From Chlamydiales bacterium (lineage in GTDB: Bacteria; Chlamydiota; Chlamydiia; Chlamydiales; Criblamydiaceae), in assembly GCA_024233575.1 (NCBI GenBank), contig JACKPN010000007.1, positions 27,151 to 91,150 of the forward strand: a stretch of DNA of 64,000 nt, in the 5' to 3' direction. Positions 59,998 to 64,000 of the stretch are shown here, in pieces. The notes beneath the pieces are model-generated. The model did not search any database, had not been told where the DNA came from, and saw only the letters and a list, made by a program, of their open reading frames with translations. Each line of letters opens with the position of its first letter. Within the stretch, counting starts at the first letter, position 1. The translations under genes and the position numbers were made by a program.

Positions 59998-60522
59998 ATG
60001 AAAGGTTCTAAAGGACGAGGGAAAGCTATCTTGCTCGGCCTTGCCGTCTTTGTTTTGGATTTCGTCTCCAAATTATGGACGCATGCCTATATTCCGCCCA
60101 TGAATTCAGAAACGCTTTGGTACCCCTATGGCGGTATCGGCGTTTTTGAAAATTTCTATGGCATTGAGTTCTCGATCTCCCATGCTGTCAATTATGGAGC
60201 GGCATGGAGTTTGTTCTCGGAACACCAGGACTACCTGATGGTTTTTCGCATCCTTTTTGTGGCTGCGATCACTGTTTACGCTCTATTCCTCAATAAGAAC
60301 AGAAGGTGGGACATGCCGCTTGCGCTGGTTGTCTCGGGGGCGATCAGCAATATCGTTGACTACTTCATCTATGGACATGTCGTTGACATGTTCCATTTTG
60401 TCTTTTGGTCGTATGATTATCCTGTCTTTAATGTCGCTGACAGCGCCATCTGTATTGGCATTCTTTGGCTTTTTCTGTTATCCTTTTGCAATGATAAGAA
60501 GAAAAAGAAGCAACGTGCATGA
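59998..60522 (+). CDS. lspA: Lipoprotein signal peptidase
   Basis: The product has 174 residues with four membrane helices. The two catalytic aspartates are in GHVVDMFHF and FNVADSAICIG, and the AVNYGAAWSLF segment replaces the usual NxGAAFS motif with NYGAAWS. It cleaves the signal peptide of diacylglyceryl-modified prolipoproteins at the inner membrane and would process the lipoproteins in this window. The Lys-rich C-terminus (NDKKKKKQRA) overlaps the next start by four bases. Confidence 0.95.
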   Translation: MKGSKGRGKAILLGLAVFVLDFVSKLWTHAYIPPMNSETLWYPYGGIGVFENFYGIEFSISHAVNYGAAWSLFSEHQDYLMVFRILFVAAITVYALFLNKNRRWDMPLALVVSGAISNIVDYFIYGHVVDMFHFVFWSYDYPVFNVADSAICIGILWLFLLSFCNDKKKKKQRA

Positions 60523-61217
60523 CAGCAATTCCTACAGTTAGCGAAGCAGACCAGCAACCTCTTCAAGCGTCGAAGTGGCTGAAGATCCAGATGCTTGTTG
60601 ATAGTGAGGAGATGCATAGTCTCTTTGATGCTTTACGGCCGTTTCATATTGTCCGGACCGGGACGGTGTGCGCTCCGGGATCTTCCGAGGTCTCTTATGA
60701 ACGGTTTCTTGCTTGTTACCACGATTATGTTGAAACGTTGAAGAGGGGAGAACTGCCTGCCCCAGCAACATTCCGTCCGCTGTTTTCTTCCGTGTTTTCC
60801 AGAAGCTTCGACGTCTTCTACGCCGTTCCTGTTGCTGAAGGACAACAGGTCGTTCGCCTTCGCCGTCCCGCAGTACAGCTGCAAGCGCACTTTATGGACT
60901 ATTCCAGTATCGACGGAAAATTCCGTCCGATGGTCTTGGGACCTAATAGCATCACTTGGGGCGTGCAGTTTTCCTACCCGCAGATTTTCCAGGACTTGAA
61001 TAAAATGGAAGTGCTGAAAGTTGACGATAGCGACGCTTTTCCCAATACTGCCCTCTTTCGTACGATCCAGTCATGGCAGCGTAAACATACCGTGCCGACC
61101 CCGTTTCTTGTCGAAGGTCAACAGATCAATATCCCCATGCGCTTGGGTAAAGAAGCGTTCAGCTGGGTCAACCATCACCCCCAGCTGCAGAAGAAAAACC
61201 TGCAAGTCATCACCTGA
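60519..61217 (+). CDS. Conserved hypothetical protein downstream of lspA
   Basis: This 232-residue protein starts in an ATGA overlap with lspA. It is soluble, with mixed beta and helical segments: DVFYAVPVAEGQQVVRLRRP, AHFMDYSSIDGKFRPMVLG and WGVQFSYPQIFQDL. There is no signal peptide or membrane segment. I do not recognise a family. The tight coupling with lspA and cinA suggests it belongs to a stable chlamydial gene block. Confidence 0.8.
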   Translation: MTAIPTVSEADQQPLQASKWLKIQMLVDSEEMHSLFDALRPFHIVRTGTVCAPGSSEVSYERFLACYHDYVETLKRGELPAPATFRPLFSSVFSRSFDVFYAVPVAEGQQVVRLRRPAVQLQAHFMDYSSIDGKFRPMVLGPNSITWGVQFSYPQIFQDLNKMEVLKVDDSDAFPNTALFRTIQSWQRKHTVPTPFLVEGQQINIPMRLGKEAFSWVNHHPQLQKKNLQVIT

Positions 61218-61225
61218 GGCTTCCT

Positions 61226-62428
61226 ATGGAAATCATAACGATCGGCAATGAATTGCTCTCCGGTGCAACCATTAACAGCAATGCCGCTTTTCTTTGTCGC
61301 CAGTTGCATCAAGCAGGGTATGTTGTCGACAGGGTCACTGTCGTTGGCGACTCCACAGCGGCGATCCTCTCCAGTCTAATCGAGGCGTTTGCACGCACCG
61401 ATACTGTCATTGCCACAGGAGGGTTAGGGCCTACCGTGGATGATGTTACCCGCGTAGCTGCGGCTGAGTACTTTCGTTCCGACTTCGCTTATAATGAGCA
61501 GATCGCACAACTGCTCATCGACCGCTATGGCAGCAAACTGAGCAGCATCAAAGATCAGGCCACCTTGCCCGTGAAAGCGCAGCTGTTCTCTAATGCAATC
61601 GGCACAGCTCAAGGACTTTTGTTCAAAGAAGATGAGCGTCTTCTTTTTCTTCTTCCAGGAGTGCCTTCAGAGATGCGTCATCTTGCAGAGGACTATGTTC
61701 TTCCCTATCTACGAGAGCAGCGGCCTACCGCTGCTCGCAGTGTACGTCAGGTTCATTTGCACAATACTTTCGAGTCGGCGGTAGATCCGGTCATCCGCGA
61801 TTTGCAAAAGAAATATTCTTCAGTCGCTTTCGGCATCTATCCATACCCCGGGCGCGTTAGCGTAACTTTATCAGGCGAGGCAGCGGAAGAGGTCGAGGCA
61901 TGCTGTGAAGCGTTGGCGTCTGCTTTTACCGGCAAAGTATTTGAAAGCAGCGACGGCACCATTGAAGCCGCTGTCCATCAGCGGATGATTGAAAAAAAAC
62001 TTACCCTTGCTACCGCCGAATCCTGCACAGGCGGCGCCATCGCCTCCCGGCTTACAGCTATTGCCGGAGCATCCGAGTATTTTGTCGGCAGTTGCGTGAC
62101 ATATAGTAATGCTATGAAAGAGAGGCTGCTAGGAGTATCAGCAATGACGTTGCAAGAGAAAGGCGCTGTCAGCGAAGAAACGGTGCGGGAAATGCTGTGC
62201 GGGCTTCTCGACGTCACACAAGCAGATTGCGGCATTGCTGTTTCCGGCATCGCCGGCCCCACGGGAGGAAGTGGCGAAAAACCTATAGGAACCGTTTGGG
62301 CGGCAGTGGGTATGCTGGGCCGCGAACCGCTTGTTTGGCTGATGAAGGGACCGGGTACGCGCGAGATGGTCATCGACTACAGCGTGACGCGCACACTAGG
62401 CGAACTATATTATTATTTGGAGAAATAA
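61226..62428 (+). CDS. cinA: CinA-family protein (NMN deamidase/ADP-ribose pyrophosphatase)
   Basis: The protein has 400 residues and two domains. Residues 1-165 are a MoaB/MogA-like domain (MEIITIGNELLSG, ATGGLGPTVDD), associated with ADP-ribose pyrophosphatase activity. Residues 250-400 are the CinA amidase domain (TLATAESCTGGAIASRLT, then SGIAGPTGGSGEKPIGTVW) that deamidates nicotinamide mononucleotide in NAD recycling. It begins 8 bases after the previous stop, and csaA follows after 2 bases. Confidence 0.93.
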   Translation: MEIITIGNELLSGATINSNAAFLCRQLHQAGYVVDRVTVVGDSTAAILSSLIEAFARTDTVIATGGLGPTVDDVTRVAAAEYFRSDFAYNEQIAQLLIDRYGSKLSSIKDQATLPVKAQLFSNAIGTAQGLLFKEDERLLFLLPGVPSEMRHLAEDYVLPYLREQRPTAARSVRQVHLHNTFESAVDPVIRDLQKKYSSVAFGIYPYPGRVSVTLSGEAAEEVEACCEALASAFTGKVFESSDGTIEAAVHQRMIEKKLTLATAESCTGGAIASRLTAIAGASEYFVGSCVTYSNAMKERLLGVSAMTLQEKGAVSEETVREMLCGLLDVTQADCGIAVSGIAGPTGGSGEKPIGTVWAAVGMLGREPLVWLMKGPGTREMVIDYSVTRTLGELYYYLEK

Positions 62429-62430
62429 GG

Positions 62431-62766
62431 ATGAACATGATTTCTTGGGATGATTTCACAAAAGTAGAATTGCGCATAGGTACAATCGTTGAAGCAACGG
62501 AATTTCCCGAAGCGCGCCGTCCGGCGTATAAAATCAAGGTCGATCTTGGTAACGAACTGGGGATTAAACGGTCAAGCGCTCAAATTACACAGGCATACTC
62601 GCCAGATGAGATCGTTGGCAAACAGGTGCTTTGCGTTACTAATTTTCCTCCGAAGCAGATAGGTCCCTATATTTCCGAAGTTCTTGTCACAGGTTTTGTC
62701 TGTGATAAAGAAGTGGTCCTTTGCTCTCCGGACAAGGCGATCCCTAATGGGACTCGCTTGTTGTAA
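62431..62766 (+). CDS. csaA: CsaA-like tRNA-binding protein
   Basis: The start is ATG 62431 with a GGAGAAATAAGG ribosome-binding site, just after the cinA stop; the longer frame to 62197 is a shadow within cinA. The product has 111 residues, the normal length. MISWDDFTKVELRIGTIVEA and the closing VVLCSPDKAIPNGTRLL are typical of CsaA, an OB-fold protein that binds tRNA and has been reported to have export-chaperone activity in Bacillus. Confidence 0.93.
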   Translation: MNMISWDDFTKVELRIGTIVEATEFPEARRPAYKIKVDLGNELGIKRSSAQITQAYSPDEIVGKQVLCVTNFPPKQIGPYISEVLVTGFVCDKEVVLCSPDKAIPNGTRLL

Positions 62767-62862
62767 ATGCCGCTTTTGTGTAATATGATCAATATGAGTA
62801 GAATATCATCATTGATCCCTTTTTCTTTTTTTAACAACACAGCATCAGCTGTCGTCTTTGTC

Positions 62863-62896
62863 GTGCCCTAAGGGCACATCTATTTCCTTTTTTTAA
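62863..62896 (+). terminator. Rho-independent terminator after csaA
   Basis: The stem is GTGCCC with GGGCAC and loop TAA (62863-62877), followed after a short pyrimidine-rich stretch by seven T residues. It would end the nrdR-to-csaA transcript ahead of brnQ. Confidence 0.65.
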
Positions 62897-62944
62897 GAAA
62901 TTACATCAATTATTTTTTTTAAATCATCCTCACAGGAAAGAACA

Positions 62945-64000
62945 ATGCGACAGTTTTTTGATCGTACATTGATATCAATGGCTTTTGCTATCTTTTCAAT
63001 GTTTTTTGGAGCGGGAAATGCGATATTCCCTTTGATTTTGGGCATTGAGGCGCAAGATCAGTTTAATTGGGCCTTTTTCGGTCTTCTACTGACGGCTATC
63101 GGCGGCCCTTTACTTGGGTTGCTGGGAGCTACGCTTTTTCATGGTAAGTGCATCGGATTTTTCCACCAGGCAGGAAAGATTCCCGGAACTGCACTTCTTG
63201 TCATCACAATGGCTTTGTTAGGGCCTTTTGCTGTTTTACCTCGTTGCGTCACTGTTTCGTATGCAGCATTTGCCTCTTTTGTTCCCTCGGTACCATTGTG
63301 GGTATTTGCAGTGGCCTTCTGTACGGCGGCGTTGTTGTGCTGCTGGAAGCAACGGTATATTCTGCCTGCGCTGGGGTATGTCCTGTCTCCTGCGCTGATC
63401 GGATGCTTACTCCTGATTATCTTCAAGGGGAACACATCAGTTGCAGACCCGGCGAGCAACGGTCTGCGTCCATGGGGTGCGTTTAGGATGGGCCTCTCAA
63501 CAGGGTATGACACAATGGATCTCATCGCTGCGATCTATTTCTCTTCGGGGATATGGGCGATTGTTTCACACAAGATCAAAGACGCGCCGGCAATGATCTT
63601 TAAAATGACTTTGAAAGGAGGGATATTAGGGTGCTTGCTTCTTGCCATGGTTTATTTGGGATTGGCGCGGGCTGCCGCTAACCACAGCGCAGTTCTTGCA
63701 GACGTTGCGCCTGAAGCGTTGATCACGCAGCTGGCGCAACATGTTCTCGGCCCTGTTCTTGGCGCTGTTGCCAACTTGGCAGTAGCCCTTGCCTGTTTGA
63801 CGACGGTGGTCAGCCTGACAATGACGTTGAGCCGCTTGCTTTCTGATGAGATCTGGAAAAAAGATGATGCTTATAGCTATAGCGTTATTGTGATGTTGAT
63901 GATCACTGCCGTCATGGCCAACCTGGGATTTGAAACGATGATGCGGATCATCCACCCTGTCGTTTCCGTTTGCTATCCGTTCATTATCATGCTGACCTGC
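62945..64000 (+). CDS. brnQ: Branched-chain amino acid transporter, 5' part
   Basis: The frame begins at ATG 62945 with an AGGAAAG ribosome-binding site and is open to the window edge (352 codons). MFFGAGNAIFPLILG near the start is the signature of the LIVCS/BrnQ family, and multiple membrane helices follow. It takes up Leu, Ile and Val by cation symport through the inner membrane. Uptake of branched-chain amino acids fits an intracellular bacterium that depends on host metabolites. The C-terminal portion lies outside the window. Confidence 0.9.
   Translation, partial: MRQFFDRTLISMAFAIFSMFFGAGNAIFPLILGIEAQDQFNWAFFGLLLTAIGGPLLGLLGATLFHGKCIGFFHQAGKIPGTALLVITMALLGPFAVLPRCVTVSYAAFASFVPSVPLWVFAVAFCTAALLCCWKQRYILPALGYVLSPALIGCLLLIIFKGNTSVADPASNGLRPWGAFRMGLSTGYDTMDLIAAIYFSSGIWAIVSHKIKDAPAMIFKMTLKGGILGCLLLAMVYLGLARAAANHSAVLADVAPEALITQLAQHVLGPVLGAVANLAVALACLTTVVSLTMTLSRLLSDEIWKKDDAYSYSVIVMLMITAVMANLGFETMMRIIHPVVSVCYPFIIMLTC

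Noticed and set aside
1..64000. Search by eye for a CRISPR array or an intact tRNA or rRNA gene
   Set aside because: No regularly spaced direct repeats and no complete cloverleaf were found; only the two tRNA-like 3' fragments were seen. A tRNA-finder run would settle this.

Overview
The window looks like chromosomal DNA of an environmental, probably amoeba-associated member of the Chlamydiota. The reasons are: nrdR, a zinc-less dksA and lspA lie next to each other in the order I recall from Chlamydia trachomatis (CT406-CT408); there are many eukaryote-like proteins (a RING finger, ankyrin-like and leucine-rich repeats, a Ser/Thr-type kinase); and there are several very large or lineage-specific proteins without a recognisable function. 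The assignment rests on recalled gene order and protein character, not on a search.

Layout. 1-5.2 kb: end of a coiled-coil gene, a RING-finger protein, then three tightly coupled surface-polysaccharide genes (GT4, GT2, O-antigen polymerase-like). 5.2-9.4 kb: two paralogous small proteins (one with an in-frame stop), an ankyrin-like protein, a 43-residue basic peptide and AT-rich intergenic DNA. 9.4-21 kb: an AT-rich accessory region holding a BAAT-type hydrolase, a RusA-like protein, a restriction-modification island (5mC methylase, endonuclease, frameshifted vsr) between two tRNA-like direct repeats, IS5-type and ISAs1-type remnants, and a compact three-gene operon led by a GHKL ATPase that is a good candidate for an uncharacterised defence system. 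20.5-27.1 kb: a secreted Rhs/YD-repeat protein with a lipase-like C-terminal tail, followed by an overlapping lipoprotein gene and a frameshifted second copy.

28.5-44 kb: a long surface-glycan region, mostly on the minus strand. WbpA, WbpE and a WbpB-WbpD fusion should make a UDP-diacetamido-glucuronic acid. An asparagine-synthase-like amidotransferase and a Wzx-type flippase follow. A separate five-gene run (flippase-like membrane protein, DPPR synthase, HAD phosphatase, DprE2, DprE1) is a nearly complete route to polyprenyl-phosphoryl D-arabinose, known best from mycobacteria. A UDP-glucuronate epimerase-like gene is divergent from it.

44-64 kb: housekeeping genes mixed with lineage-specific ones: hemF, a 2270-residue protein with a nucleotidyltransferase-like head and a Lys/Arg-rich tail, a LOG-family protein, a methyltransferase, a YbaK-type deacylase, a FUSC membrane protein, then nrdR-dksA-lspA, cinA, csaA and the start of brnQ. 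Inside the 2270-residue gene lies a 135-bp element with perfect 15-bp terminal inverted repeats and a perfect 9-bp target duplication. Its insertion added exactly 48 codons without breaking the frame, like the coding palindromic elements of Rickettsia. I consider this the most striking single observation, with the GHKL operon and the DprE1 cluster next.
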